A DNA stretch of 64,000 bases. Source: Chlorokybus atmophyticus. Lineage: Eukaryota; Streptophyta; Chlorokybophyceae; Chlorokybales; Chlorokybaceae. The first letter of the stretch is position 1. The number at the start of each line of letters is the position of its first letter. The position numbers and the translations under genes are program-made. Positions 1 through 10,498 of this stretch are shown piece by piece. Under the pieces are notes generated by a model. That model was not told where the DNA came from. It worked only from the letters and a program-made list of their open reading frames with translations, and made no database searches. The stretch covers positions 77,400 to 141,399 of the forward strand of contig RHPI01002615.1 of NCBI GenBank assembly GCA_009103225.1, given 5' to 3'.

Positions 1-123
1 AACTGATGTGTATGCGAATACGTTGTGCCCTTTGAAGTTGATGGTTTGTGGTCGATCACAATCATCGAATACTATACGATGCTGCCCTGCAAAGACATTT
101 TCCATTGCACCATGCATATATGA

Positions 124-333
124 TCAGTCCTCAATCTCGCACGCCATGAAGCGATGCTGACGTGACACTTGCTTGAATGATTCCACAACGCCCGCATACC
201 ATTCCCCATCCAGCGGCCAATGCACCATGACACTCACACCGATCAGCTGCTCGCATCCCAACTTAACTGCGTTCCGCAGCCGATGCAGTGCGCTGTCCAA
301 CGGTCGATGGTCTGCCTCCTCTACAGCGACCAA
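124..333 (-). pseudogene. Tudor/PWWP-like coding remnant left of the LTR element
   Basis: A 69-codon minus-strand reading frame carries the pattern V-x-V-H-W-P-L-D-x-E-W-Y-A-G-V-V, which resembles the first strands of Tudor/PWWP-type domains where a WP-x-D-x-x-W-Y-x-G motif is common. It stops soon after that motif, and the DNA further left does not extend it convincingly. It lies on the same strand as the Cys-rich frame at 3226-3585. Both flank the LTR element, so they may belong to one older coding region that was later split. No family is assigned with certainty. Confidence 0.3.
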
Positions 334-439
334 GGGATGGAATTGCCCACGCCTACACCGTGGAAGACTGCTCTAAATGCGACAACAGCTTGAACATGCA
401 TGACACTAGCATGCGCCCAACATAACATGCAGTGATACG

Positions 440-908
440 TGTTGAGATTCGGACACTACTGACCATGCATGGAGTTGGTACAAGCACAAGTACACACACT
501 CTACCAGAGCATACACACAAGGCTGATCCAAAAGGCTTTCTAAGAATTACAACAAAGTCATACCGCGGGCTTTTATACCCGCCAGTTCTGCACCTGTCTA
601 CTCTAGAAGCCACCACGACTTTTACACTCAACCGATTCCTGCGCTCTAAGTTGTACCACGTAGCTACTTTCAAGAGCTTTCCAACAAGCTATGACACGCG
701 CCATACGATGACGTAACCACCGAGCTACAACGTTTCTTCTACAGCGCCTGGAAGTCTCCAGACTCCGGACTCGACTCCGCGCCTGGAACCTTCTCGACTG
801 AAGTCCTCGCCTGGACCTTTCTCGACTGGAACCTTCTCGCGCCTGAATCTTCTCGCGGCTATTCTTATCCACAGGGCAAGCTGACCGGATACAAGAATAT
901 CCTCAACA
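440..908 (-). repeat. 3' LTR of the Copia-type element
   Basis: This 469-bp repeat begins TGTTGAG and ends TCAACA on the plus strand and is about 98% identical by eye to 2763-3231. For the minus-strand element it is the downstream LTR. Confidence 0.9.
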
Positions 909-962
909 CTCCCACGCGGGCAGCTTGGCCTTTAACACCTTCGATGCCAACTCCTTGCGTAC

Positions 963-1517
963 TCATGCGCGACGAACTCCCACGCCATCTTTTGCTCTTC
1001 CAACCATCTTGAAGACACTTCCCGCACCTCTGATGAGCACCTCCTTGAAGCTCTTCACTTGCACACCCTTATTGCAACTCTCATGGTCATTTGCATGTGC
1101 TCCCACGTGCTCACTCTCGGCAACGTCCTGCACACCACCACCACCATGCTTCTCCTTGTTGTCCTTGCTGATGCCAACGCCTCTTTTGGCTCCCACGGGC
1201 TCCGGAACTGCACCTTCAGCCTTCTTGACACCACCAGCAACCTCCACACGTGGAATCACTCCACCACTCGCATGTGACACGCTATTCGTCACCTTCTCTT
1301 GAGCTCCCGCTCCCTTATGAGTAACAGGCTCGACCTTGGCCTTCTTCTTCATCTTCTTCACAACCGGTGCTGACTTGGACACCTCCACCTTGGTCTTCTT
1401 GTGCATGTCCGCACCCTTGACCTCCTTAATGATGTAGAGCCCTCCAACATTGATGCCAACCAACTCTGTGACACTACGCAGCACTACCCTTCCTATGTCC
1501 CCATTAAACACTGTCAC
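963..1517 (-). CDS. Lys/Gly/Val-rich downstream frame of the LTR element
   Basis: This 184-codon frame follows the gag-protease frame and overlaps its end in a different phase, so a frameshift separates them. Its start (VFNGDIGRVVLRSVTELVG) fits the stretch that follows the protease in Copia polyproteins. Beyond that it becomes a basic, low-complexity stretch rich in Lys, Val and Gly with no integrase HHCC or DDE signature. It may be the degenerated end of the polyprotein or a captured sequence. It could be translated only by frameshifting or from its own start. Confidence 0.4.
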   Translation of the reverse strand: MTVFNGDIGRVVLRSVTELVGINVGGLYIIKEVKGADMHKKTKVEVSKSAPVVKKMKKKAKVEPVTHKGAGAQEKVTNSVSHASGGVIPRVEVAGGVKKAEGAVPEPVGAKRGVGISKDNKEKHGGGGVQDVAESEHVGAHANDHESCNKGVQVKSFKEVLIRGAGSVFKMVGRAKDGVGVRRA

Positions 1518-2674
1518 AGCACCAACTCTCTCGCCGCGATGCGCACAGAGAATAGGCTAACCTCTAGCCCTGGGACATACAAAACCTCTCTCAACAACAC
1601 TTGCCTCGTCCTTCCTCCAACCTGGGACAGGATTTTGACTTCTCCTACACCAACCGCGAACACCTCCGTCTTGCCGAACTTCACCATCATAGGTTTCTCC
1701 AAGACCTTGTACTTCGCCAGCTTCTCACGATCACCCGTCATATGCCTCGTGCAACCCGAGTCCAGCACCCAACCAGCTGCCTCACCATCCGTTGTTGCAT
1801 GAAAGGCAATACGCGTTTCTCGAACACGTCCCGTCATGGCATGATGCTTCTCTCCACCACGCTCCTCTTCGTGCTGCTTTCTCATCGAGCAATGCACTCT
1901 GATGTGGCCCTTCTTCCCGCAATAGTAGCAGACCCTGTCACTCCTTGACGCTCCTCTACCACCACCACTAGAACCGCCACCATCACCACTGAAACGCCCA
2001 TACCCATGCTGAAAACGATCAGTACCTCTTCCTAAAGTCGCTGAGAAAGCCAACGCCTCTGGGCCTTCCTCATGCTTCTTCGCCAGCCTCGACTCCACCT
2101 GCAGCAATCTTGGAACCACCTCGTCCACCGTGGGTTCTGCCTCTAAGCCCTCTAAGACCGTGATCACCGTGTCATAGTCTTCAGGCAACCCGGACAGTAC
2201 TTGCCACACCAACTCGGCCTCCTTCACCTCATAGCCAACGCCTTGAAGGTCCTTCTGCAACTCTCGTGCACGCGACACATACTTGGTAATAGGCTCCGCT
2301 GCTCCTTGCTTCTTCAACCCAGCGAGCTCTCTCTTCAGCCGCACCTTCCTCGCGCTATTCTTTGCCTTGAAGTGCGATGCCAACTTCTCCCAAGCTTCTC
2401 GTGCAGTCTTGCAGCCATCCACCAACACCAAGTGACGATCCTTTACGTTGAGACCGATTAGGGCAAGCGCTCTCCCACTCTGCTGCTTGAACACCGAACT
2501 CTGCCTTGTAGACATAGGGTCAGCCTCCTCCGGGTCCACCCACTCCCACAAGTCTTTGTGTACCAGCAACATCTTCATGCGCACGCTCCATGTGTTGTAG
2601 TTGTCCACGTCCAGAGGCTCCACGGTCACCTTGTCGTAGTTGGTTGCCATCTTCCAGGATTCACCCAACCTCAC
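1514..2674 (-). CDS. Copia-type Gag with zinc knuckle and aspartic protease segment
   Basis: The 386-codon frame has the Copia gag (UBN2/DUF4219) layout. Near the N-terminus is a Y-N-T-W-S-V-R-M-K segment, followed by a helical capsid-like region and a CCHC zinc knuckle (CYYCGKKGHIRVHC). After it comes the aspartic protease motif W-V-L-D-S-G-C-T-R-H-M. Gag forms the particle and binds the RNA; the protease processes the polyprotein. The frame ends just after the L-Y-V-P-G-L segment, where an autonomous Copia would continue into integrase and reverse transcriptase. Start codons at the first Met or at a second Met eight codons later (MATNYDKVTVEPL) are both possible. Confidence 0.85.
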   Translation of the reverse strand: MRLGESWKMATNYDKVTVEPLDVDNYNTWSVRMKMLLVHKDLWEWVDPEEADPMSTRQSSVFKQQSGRALALIGLNVKDRHLVLVDGCKTAREAWEKLASHFKAKNSARKVRLKRELAGLKKQGAAEPITKYVSRARELQKDLQGVGYEVKEAELVWQVLSGLPEDYDTVITVLEGLEAEPTVDEVVPRLLQVESRLAKKHEEGPEALAFSATLGRGTDRFQHGYGRFSGDGGGSSGGGRGASRSDRVCYYCGKKGHIRVHCSMRKQHEEERGGEKHHAMTGRVRETRIAFHATTDGEAAGWVLDSGCTRHMTGDREKLAKYKVLEKPMMVKFGKTEVFAVGVGEVKILSQVGGRTRQVLLREVLYVPGLEVSLFSVRIAARELVL

Positions 2675-2748
2675 AAGACTTAGCTAGAACTCCTTGCCTA
2701 GCCTACTGCCGTTATCACGCCTCTAGACACTTGCTAGACCAGCGTAGT

Positions 2749-2762
2749 GTGGGCCCATAACC
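2749..2762 (-). promoter_or_regulatory. Primer-binding site matching initiator tRNA-Met anticodon arm
   Basis: Immediately inside the 5' LTR the plus strand reads GTGGGCCCATAACC. That equals 14 nt of the anticodon stem-loop of plant-type initiator tRNA-Met, so the element RNA is complementary to it. Internal (half-tRNA) priming from this tRNA is known for Drosophila copia and some plant Copia elements. The position directly next to the LTR supports the call. Confidence 0.75.
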
Positions 2763-3231
2763 TGTTGAGATTCGGACACTACTGACCATGCATGGAGTTG
2801 GTACAAGCACAAGTACACACACTCTACCAGAGCATACACACAAGGCTGATCCAAAAGGCTTCTTAAGGATTACAACAAAGTCATACCGCGGGCTTTTATA
2901 CCCGCCAGTTCTGCACCTGTCTAGTCTAGAAGCTACCACGACTTCTACACTCAACCGATTCCTGCGCTCTAAGTTGTACCACGTAGCTACTTTCAAGAGC
3001 TTTCCAACAAGCTATAACACGCGCCATACGATGACGTAACCACCGAGCTACAACGTTTCTTCTACAGCGCCTGGAAGTCTCCAGACTCCGGACTCGACTC
3101 CGCGCCTGGAACCTTCTCGACTGAAGTCCTCGCCTGGACCTTTCTCGACTGGAACCTTCTCGCGCCTGAATCTTCTCGCGGCTATTCTTATCCACAGGGC
3201 AAGCTGACCGGATTCAAGAATATCCTTAACA
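2763..3231 (-). repeat. 5' LTR of the Copia-type element
   Basis: This 469-bp repeat matches 440-908 with about nine substitutions. For the minus-strand element it is the promoter-bearing upstream LTR. Its outer edge is followed by the target duplication ATACG at 3232-3236. Confidence 0.9.
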
Positions 3232-3585
3232 ATACGTCGCGGTCCACTCTGCCGAATTACCTCCAGCATCCACCACATGTCTATTAACCACATGTCCCGG
3301 TGTTGTCCATGTGAAGAAGCGCATGGGTTCCCCTCGCCACTTGAAGCATGAGCGCGAGCACGATTCGCACACGCACTGCACGCAATGAAAAAACTCGGGT
3401 TCCTTGCACAGCACTTGGCCGAGGTGGCAGCCAAACACGTCGACATTGTGTGTGGTGTGATGCCAGCAAGCAGTACTAAAATCGTGGCACACTGTTTGCA
3501 CTCGCTGGCATTCGGTCAAGTGTGCTCGCATTTGCTGCCTACGACCATTGGCACATACGTACGCATTGCATTGTGGGCACACCAA
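3226..3585 (-). pseudogene. Cys/His-rich coding remnant interrupted by the LTR element
   Basis: The frame has many CxxC and CxxH pairs, for example MVCPQCNAYVC near the start and HCVQCVCESC in the middle, suggesting a zinc-binding protein or transposase-type zinc finger. Its 3' end runs into the LTR boundary. Across the insertion the reading frame in the left flank continues for some tens of codons before a stop, so the element probably landed in a once-coding sequence. The family is not recognised. Confidence 0.35.
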
Positions 3586-3663
3586 GCATGGTCTCTAGGT
3601 GAGGAGGATTCAACTGCTGCCGCCGACATCATGCAAAATAGGAATCGGCACGGCTGCCCATAA

Positions 3664-5130
3664 ACTGAGCGAGAAATTAGGGTATGGGCATCAATTTAGG
3701 GTTGCCAGCTTACAAACCCTAAATGGGTCACACTTCAAGTGAAGCACGATTGTACCATGGACGCTATTGCAGTACTATGCATGATACTACATCAACATGA
3801 ATGGTACTCCCTCTGCTAATAGTACTACAGTACAAGGATACCCGCATACTACCATAATCGAGAGTAATACTGTGCTGTCATTCCATAAAACCCAGAGCGC
3901 TGTCCGAGTTTGTTGCTGTCAACCACACTCTGAACCAGCGAGGTATGCAAGCCATGCACTGACTCATGCGTCGGGCAGTCATCATACACATGTACAGCCA
4001 ATGCTTCTGCCAACAGCAGATCTCGGGTGCACCATGCACCATGTTGCAACTATACATGTACCTACGTGGTTCACAGGAAGCCAACACAAAATTACATGAC
4101 ATGCAAAATTGTCATCAAGGCGGGGGCCAAATCACCGCCGACACGTTGGCGTCTTGCATTAGGCGTGGCGACTAAAACGGGTGCGCACTGAACGTCGGTG
4201 CGACTGTCATTAGGCAAGTCGCAACCCATCGATAATGGCACTTATGAAGTGACCATTTCCGATGTTACTGGATCAAGTAACAGCAACCGCAGAATTCGTG
4301 TGCAAGGCAGGAACCCGGGTCCCGGGATGACCAATGTCACAGCCCACTCGACCATGAAAACTAGCTGCTTTTGTAGTCGATTTGTAGTTAATTAACGTCC
4401 TTCCAGTAGCATAGTGCGTCACTCACCTCATGCAGGGGTAACAATTGGAGGCATTGACGAGACACTTACGATCGTGCAAACGTATGTGTCTCGATAGTCG
4501 TCTTATTGTCAAGTTCACTTGACTATAGCCCATTACCTTCAGATACCTTCAGTTGATAGTTAAATTTAACATTAACTGGAAAGAACTGAGTGAATGTTTA
4601 TACCCCAACAACGAAGAAACTTCGGTGCGTCGTTCACCTCATGCAGAGATACAACCAGAAGGCATTATCGAGACTTGTGACTGCAAATTGCAAGTAACTA
4701 GACACTGCAGTGATTCTTAGATGCTGCAGTATAGTGGCTAAGTCAAGTGACAAACCAAGCTTGTAAGAGTTAATATGGCAAGACCAACACTGTGACATTT
4801 TTTCGGTTGCAATGTCCGCTTGCCACTCTTGCAATCTGTGTGCATGGCTTTGAGAGCGTGTGTGCCCATACGGCAAGCGGGATAAACACTAGGGAGTTAG
4901 CTTTGAGACATTTTTGAGTGTGCGCCCTATGTGCTGCTGTCCCTTCGGTTCACATGATGTTCTGGAGCAGAGCGTTGCGAGGCACCGCCTTCGAAGCAGT
5001 CATGACGAGGACTCTCATTGCACCATATGCACGTGCATCGATGCACATGTGAAGCGATGATCATGCGATCACCGCCCGTTGCATTTTTGTTTTTAGAGGA
5101 AGCAGCGGTAGTCTGGCACATTGTGTTATG
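3664..5130. other. No recognisable gene; one diverged direct repeat
   Basis: No reading frame here resembles a known protein or shows a convincing spliced structure. Two related stretches, about 4408-4470 and 4619-4680, share the pattern GTGCGTC...TCACCTCATGCAG followed by similar sequence ending in GAGAC, suggesting an old local duplication. Near 3700-3735 two copies of a TTTAGGG-like heptamer face each other. Confidence 0.5.
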
Positions 5131-5137
5131 TGAGTAG

Positions 5138-5274
5138 TACGTGTGATGTGGTCAACATGTGTAATTTGCACACAAGCGGACGTCGATGACTACAGCTCTG
5201 TTTCGCAAAAATGGAGATGAAATCACCGCTGTCCGCTTGTATTCAACCTACACATGTTGACCACATCACACGTA
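5138..5274. repeat. Inverted repeat / foldback hairpin
   Basis: Arms 5138-5181 and 5231-5274 (44 bp each) are inverted copies. The outer 26 bp match perfectly, about nine mismatched positions follow, and the inner 9 bp match again. The loop is about 49 bp. A transcript would fold into a long hairpin. It could be a small foldback element or a small-RNA precursor; no terminal target duplication was recognised. Confidence 0.75.
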
Positions 5275-7057
5275 ATACTCAAAAGACACAAACCGGCCAA
5301 ACTACCGCTGCTGCTGCTGCTTCTCATTGAGAGCGGGCGGGAGAGGCTTTCGCGACAGGCTAAATAAAGCAGCGGCCGGCGCTGAAGGTCAACCCAAAAA
5401 CAACACAGCACACTGGTCAGTCTACAAGACAGAACAACATGCGCCACTTGCCATATTATAACACTAATTCGAAGAGCAAACCACAACCACCCCTTGTGGT
5501 ATCAACACAAGACACAAGTTGCTTACAACAGGCATTTTGCCGTCTCCTGTCATGGCTCACCTGCAGGGTGGAGTTCTACACATCACACAATTTTGCATTT
5601 TACACCACCATGCGCAGAGCGGCTGCCCACGCCAAGACGTCGTCGCGACCATGTCACGCTTACCAATGACTATCGGTATGATAGCGTGCAAGTCGCAATA
5701 TGATGACAACCGCGATAGAAGCGCAGCCCTCTCCACGTCATTAATGCTGAGCGTGACAAACAATCCAGCAACAAGCCCCGGGAGGTTGGGCCCACCTCCA
5801 CGCAGGCTATGCTTGCGAAGCCTTGCTTGCCAGCCCCGGTGGCTGTGCCTCTGTGTCTATGGCAGGCTATGAGCCACACGTGCAGTGGCGATAATGATTC
5901 TGATTGTTAAGTTATTTGATAATGGTCCATTACCTTAACATTATTTTGATGAATGAAGCTGGTGAATGCTTCTACCATAACAAAGATTCCTGTAGAGCAA
6001 AAGACATGTTGTTCAATGGTGTGGATATTATTGCGTGTAATTATGTTGTTACACATTGATATGTATATAGTGTTTCAACATGCTACTACAGCATGCAGCA
6101 TACAGTGCATGCGTTGATTTGACCAAGTTAACGTCAAGGAATATGATCATGCTTGCATCCGACACTTTCGTGTCATTTGCTTCCTGCCTAATGTGTATAT
6201 AGTTCATAAGTGCGTGATGTTGTGATCATGATTCTCTATTGAGCCTATGGTTGTACATTTTCATGGTTAGCAACATCACCCATATTGGTTACTCACTCAC
6301 CTAGTTGAAACAAGCAACTCTCCAGACTCAATTGTGGACACATACTGCATTGTGCTTAACATTCAAGGGCTTGAATGTAGACCATAAAGGTACACGTGAC
6401 TAGTTTGGTTTCACATCGGATTAAGTGTGGACACATACTGCATTTCGCTTAATTGCCAAGGGCTTGAATGTAGACAATAAAGGTACACACGTGACTAGTT
6501 TGTTTCACATCGGATCGAATACACAGTACGCGTGGCTCGAGTTACCTGCTCTGAGCTCACCATTGCAACAACCTCGCACCAACACCATACATAAACCCAA
6601 GTGCCAAGTGAAGGTAATTTTTCGATGACAATCAACAACTTTGATTAAACAGCAAAGGTCCATGAACGCACGTGACGACAGTGGATATAAGACTGTCAGC
6701 AGTACCAGGGGGGGTAGGAAACAGAGTCGCTAATGGTGTATATCTGTACAGATAAGGATGCATATGCATGCAAGCAAAACCAACAATGTATATGTACAGG
6801 GAATGCAGCTTAAGCTGAAGCGATGCGCACAGCCTCCAGCTGCATCTTTAAGTGTTGATGGCAACCAAATTTCACCACTAGACCAACGTATCATACAAGG
6901 TCTCACTTCTTCTGCTGGGAGTTATACCTGGAGCCAGAAGATGCATGTTGTTTTGTCGCACATTACTTCAGCTGACACTGAATAAGTGCGCTTGTTTAAC
7001 AACCTGAAACATAACTTGCTCAACACGACATGCTAGTAGTGGTCCATTAGGGTTAGC
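5275..7057. other. No recognisable gene
   Basis: The stretch contains only short frames without family resemblance. Apart from the tandem repeat listed separately, nothing structured was seen. Confidence 0.5.
6331..6516. repeat. Tandem direct repeat, two units of about 92 bp
   Basis: Units 6331-6421 and 6425-6516 both contain the series GGACACATACTGCAT, GGGCTTGAATGTAGAC, AAAGGTACAC and GTGACTAGTTTG followed by TTTCACATCGGAT. They differ by a few substitutions and small indels. The function is unknown. Confidence 0.85.
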
Positions 7058-7447
7058 TTACCCATATTTGTTGCTCGAGATGGCTTTGTAAGAGGGGGGG
7101 TCATTAATGGACTGGCCGTTACCGTCGGAGTTGGACGAGTCGTAACTTCTCTTGTTGGACGCAACATCGTCAAAGTACTTCGCCTACATTGTATGTGTAT
7201 GAGTGCAAGCCGAACATTGAGCAACTTGACTACTACTTATCAACATGCAAGCGAATCTCACAAGTACGCTGACTTTCTCGCCGTAGCCGTTGTAATACTG
7301 CCCGTCATTGGACGTCCAGTTCTTCCCCGTAGCTGTAGTCACCCATCCTGACTGTCCAGCTTCACCAGCCTCAACACAACGACGGCGACGACGACACCCG
7401 CAGCGACGGCGACAAGCAGCAAAGCGACTGCATTGTTTTGCATGCAC
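7058..7447 (-). CDS. Possible small two-exon protein, unrecognised
   Basis: A weak model joins an exon ending at a GTACTT donor (about 7268) to an exon starting after AG near 7184 and ending at a TAA at 7058-7060. The product is Asn/Ser/Tyr/Gly-rich and ends SNKYG. In an overlapping frame of the first exon a start MQNNAVALLLVAVAAG gives a strongly hydrophobic Ala/Val segment typical of a membrane anchor, but that frame hits a stop before the second exon. Either a frameshift is present or one frame is spurious. No family is recognised. Confidence 0.3.
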
Positions 7448-7900
7448 ACATATTTAGTGCGTGCAGATAACGTCACCCTGCACCGCAGCCAAAGTAACGT
7501 GCTGGTCTGCAGTTTTCGGTATTCATTGCTGGGCACCTAACGTACACACTTCAACTTGCCTGCACGTTATGGTCTGGCAGGCCGCCTGTCACTGGTCCCT
7601 AGCCGAGACCAGAACATTGCCAGTCCTGAGTCAGAGAACGTTGAGTTTGGGACCAGGCGCCCTGGCGCCAGTGATGGCGGCGGCGGGATCGTTGGCGCCG
7701 TTGCTGGGCAGGTGAGGTCAACTGGTCACTGTGATTGCTTGTCGTAGAATAGCTCGGACCGCACGCTGACTTGCTGCACTGTGCTGGCCGTTGCCTGTAC
7801 TACATGTATTGTGCATTGCAGCTTGTGTGCTGTGTAATGTGCTGGCTGTTCTCTTGCTTGGCTGCTCGCATGACATTGTGCTCTGCATGTATTATATATC

Positions 7901-10061
7901 ATGTGGTACAGCGCATCCAAGCTGGAGTTGAGGCTGGCGTCCAGTCTCAGCCGAGGCGGCGGGGCCGCCAGGCTGCGAGCTGCATTGTGGCAAGCGCAGA
8001 GGCAAGCTTACAGGAGAATACGCAGCAACAACGCCGACGCAGGTCCATGTCGTAAGACCAGCACTGGCCGTCTGACAGCTGTCCAGTCAGCTGCTTCGTC
8101 TTCATCGTCACCAACGCCGCCGCCTCGAAGCACGGACTTCCTGCACACAAACAGCCAAAATCCACCACTGCAACCAGTGCAGCAAACGGTATGGGCATTG
8201 CGATGTGCAATGCACTATTGCTTGCATGTCGCTTGCGTTTGCGTTAGCTGAACGCCACACGGTCGCTGCAACAGGTTTTAGTTGGTGGGAGGGAAGTCAA
8301 ATTGGTGCGCCCTAGCAATGTCGAGGACGTTCTGGACCTATACATGTCGCAAGGTGGGTCGCTGCATGATCACTATCTTCACGGTACAACACATATCATT
8401 GCGCGCTCTCCAACACGCGCACGCACAGGCATAGGCGGTTGCATGCAAGCACACATAAGCTCACGCACACACATGCCCATGCCCGCGCATGTGCTTGTGT
8501 GCTCGCGCAATTGGTGCATGTTGCATTGTTGTCGCCAATGTCAATCCAAGTGTTTGCCTCAGAAGGTGCTGTTGCATCCATGCTGTGTGTGCAACAGGTA
8601 CCTTCAGTGGAGATCCTTACTGGTAAGCTCGATAGAGAGTTTCTCAGGAGGTGGCGTCTTGTGCTCTGAAGTTCGCATGCGATAGCATACGTCAGCCACA
8701 GCGGGATTGACAATGATGTTGTCCAACACTGTCTCAGGTGCACGCCGTGGCCATCAGCAGTTGCACTAGCAGAAAGAGTACGCATCTTATGCTTGTGTCG
8801 GCTGTGTACCGTCAGCACGACAAGAGGGGCTTCAGTTTGGATTGACTGAGTTGACACTAGTATGCTTGCAAACCATCCATAGGTTCTGGAAGCTCCAGAT
8901 CTGGTCCGAGGCCGAACAGTATGCGACCTAGGAGCAGGGCTAGGTATGAGAGCAAAAAATCCCATATTGCAACAACATACATGCATGCATGGATGCTTGC
9001 ACATATGCATGTGAGTACACGCACTGTGGGCGTCCGCATGCAAGTGCGCGCGCATGTGGCGGTGTATGGGTGGTTCAACACTGGTTCCTGCGTTGCAGGG
9101 TTGTCGGGGCTTGCTGCAGCACTGGCTGGTGCCAAAGAGGTAAGCACATACCAACACTCAGGGAGTTCATGGAAAGGCAGTTTACTTGTTTCAACAACAT
9201 TGTCCAATCAGGTGGTTCAGATGGACAAGGAGCGTTTAGCTTTGTACTATGCAATGCACTCTGCAGCTGCAAATGAGATGCCGCAAGGAACAACAATTCG
9301 ACAGGAGCTGTTTGACTTCAACCAGCCAGCCGGTGCATGGAGTAAATACTTTGATGTGGTAAGCAATGCACACATCACATTTTTTGCCAAGCTGGCTGGT
9401 AGCCTGAAGTTCTGATCATGTCAGGTGTTTGCGTGTGATGTGCTGTATGAGCTCGCAACGGTGCAACCGCTCGCAACCATTGTGCCCCAGCTTCTCAAGC
9501 CCAAGTATGCAATTGAAATTGAAAATCTTTTTGCCACCGCTCAGCTTTGCATGAGTCTTACTGCAAGTTTTTACCATGTGAGTGTGTACTTGTTTCTATG
9601 CTGCATGTGTGTTGTCAACTCTCTTTCTTCATGTCTTCTCGCAGTGGGGTTTTTGTCCTCGCGGATCCACCCAACAGAGTCCCGGAAAACCGCAAAGAGT
9701 TTGTCAAGCTTATGACACATGCATTGCCCCAGAAGGTCAGCGACACTTTCGCAGCTTGCCGGCGGCTCTGATGGTTGTTGTTTTGGTTGTATGTGGTCAT
9801 TGTGGTGATGGGTATGCACACCAGGCTGGTGGTTGCGATCAGGGCATGATTGCTTGGCTATGCTCAAAGTTTGGCACATTGTCCCAACATCCTGAAAAAG
9901 CATTAGTGCACAGTGCATGGCTGTGTTGACTAACACAGGGTGTGCAGGTTGTGTTGGAAAGCGATGTTGAGCGGCCCGTGGAGTTGGAGGATCGGCAGTA
10001 TCACATCTGCATAATGCAGTTCTCGTGTTACAGCAGTGCAAGTGCTGTCGGAGAGTTGTAG
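7901..10061 (+). CDS. METTL23-like SAM-dependent methyltransferase, probable organelle presequence
   Basis: Ten exons join in frame: 7901-8188, 8275-8353, 8598-8622, 8738-8777, 8883-8943, 9099-9139, 9212-9358, 9425-9504, 9645-9735 and 9948-10061, giving 321 aa. The first ~95 residues are rich in Arg, Ser and Ala and look like a transit peptide. The core then follows methyltransferase family 16 (METTL23/ETFBKMT type): GDPYW and PWPSA motifs, SAM-binding motif I DLGAGLG, the FDVVFACDVLYE segment after motif III, and a late ADPPNR motif. Such enzymes methylate protein side chains; the substrate is not visible here. The start codon is the least certain part. It lies divergent from a doubtful minus-strand frame. 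Confidence 0.8.
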
Positions 10062-10456
10062 TTGATCACGCATGCTTACCAAGTGTTGGGTTGGTATGCT
10101 ATGATCTAGTGTATCTCACTGCCAGAATCAGCATACAGTTGCATATCAGGGCTAGCATTGCTTTGTTTGCTTTTCATGTTTGCATATTGACAAAAGTCTC
10201 ATCGTAAGCGAAGCATTGTACAACCTTTCCTGTCAACCTGCGCTGAACGTTGCTGAAGTGTATCAGTTGCATCCAGCATTGTATGGTACATAACAAATGA
10301 GTACTATCGCGCTCGCAATGACGTCGTTACATAGAGACCTGTGTAGCACTGGTGAGTAGTATGGGCGACAGAAGGCTGCAGACATGCTATGGCATTTGGC
10401 TCAACCATTCAGTTACAAGTCATGCAATAAAGAAGACAAGGAGGTGCCGAAAGTAC

Positions 10457-10498
<42 letters not shown>

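Larger units (their letters stand above)
440..3231 (-). mobile_element. Complete non-autonomous Copia-type LTR retrotransposon
   Basis: The element is 2,792 bp long, bounded by two 469-bp direct repeats that start TGTTGAG and end CAACA, and flanked on both sides by the 5-bp duplication ATACG (435-439 and 3232-3236). Read on the minus strand it runs 5' LTR (3231-2763), tRNA primer site, gag-protease frame, a Lys/Gly-rich frame, then the 3' LTR (908-440). There is no room for and no sign of integrase, reverse transcriptase or RNase H, so it must rely on enzymes from another element. The LTRs differ at about nine positions by eye, suggesting a fairly recent insertion. It resembles the plant elements called TR-GAG, which keep only gag. 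Confidence 0.9.

Noticed and set aside
3700-3735. Telomere-like TTTAGGG motifs
   Set aside because: Only two isolated, opposed heptamers; not an array.
8396-9157. 253-codon minus-strand frame
   Set aside because: It is antisense to well-supported methyltransferase exons, and its composition reflects CA/TG-rich introns.
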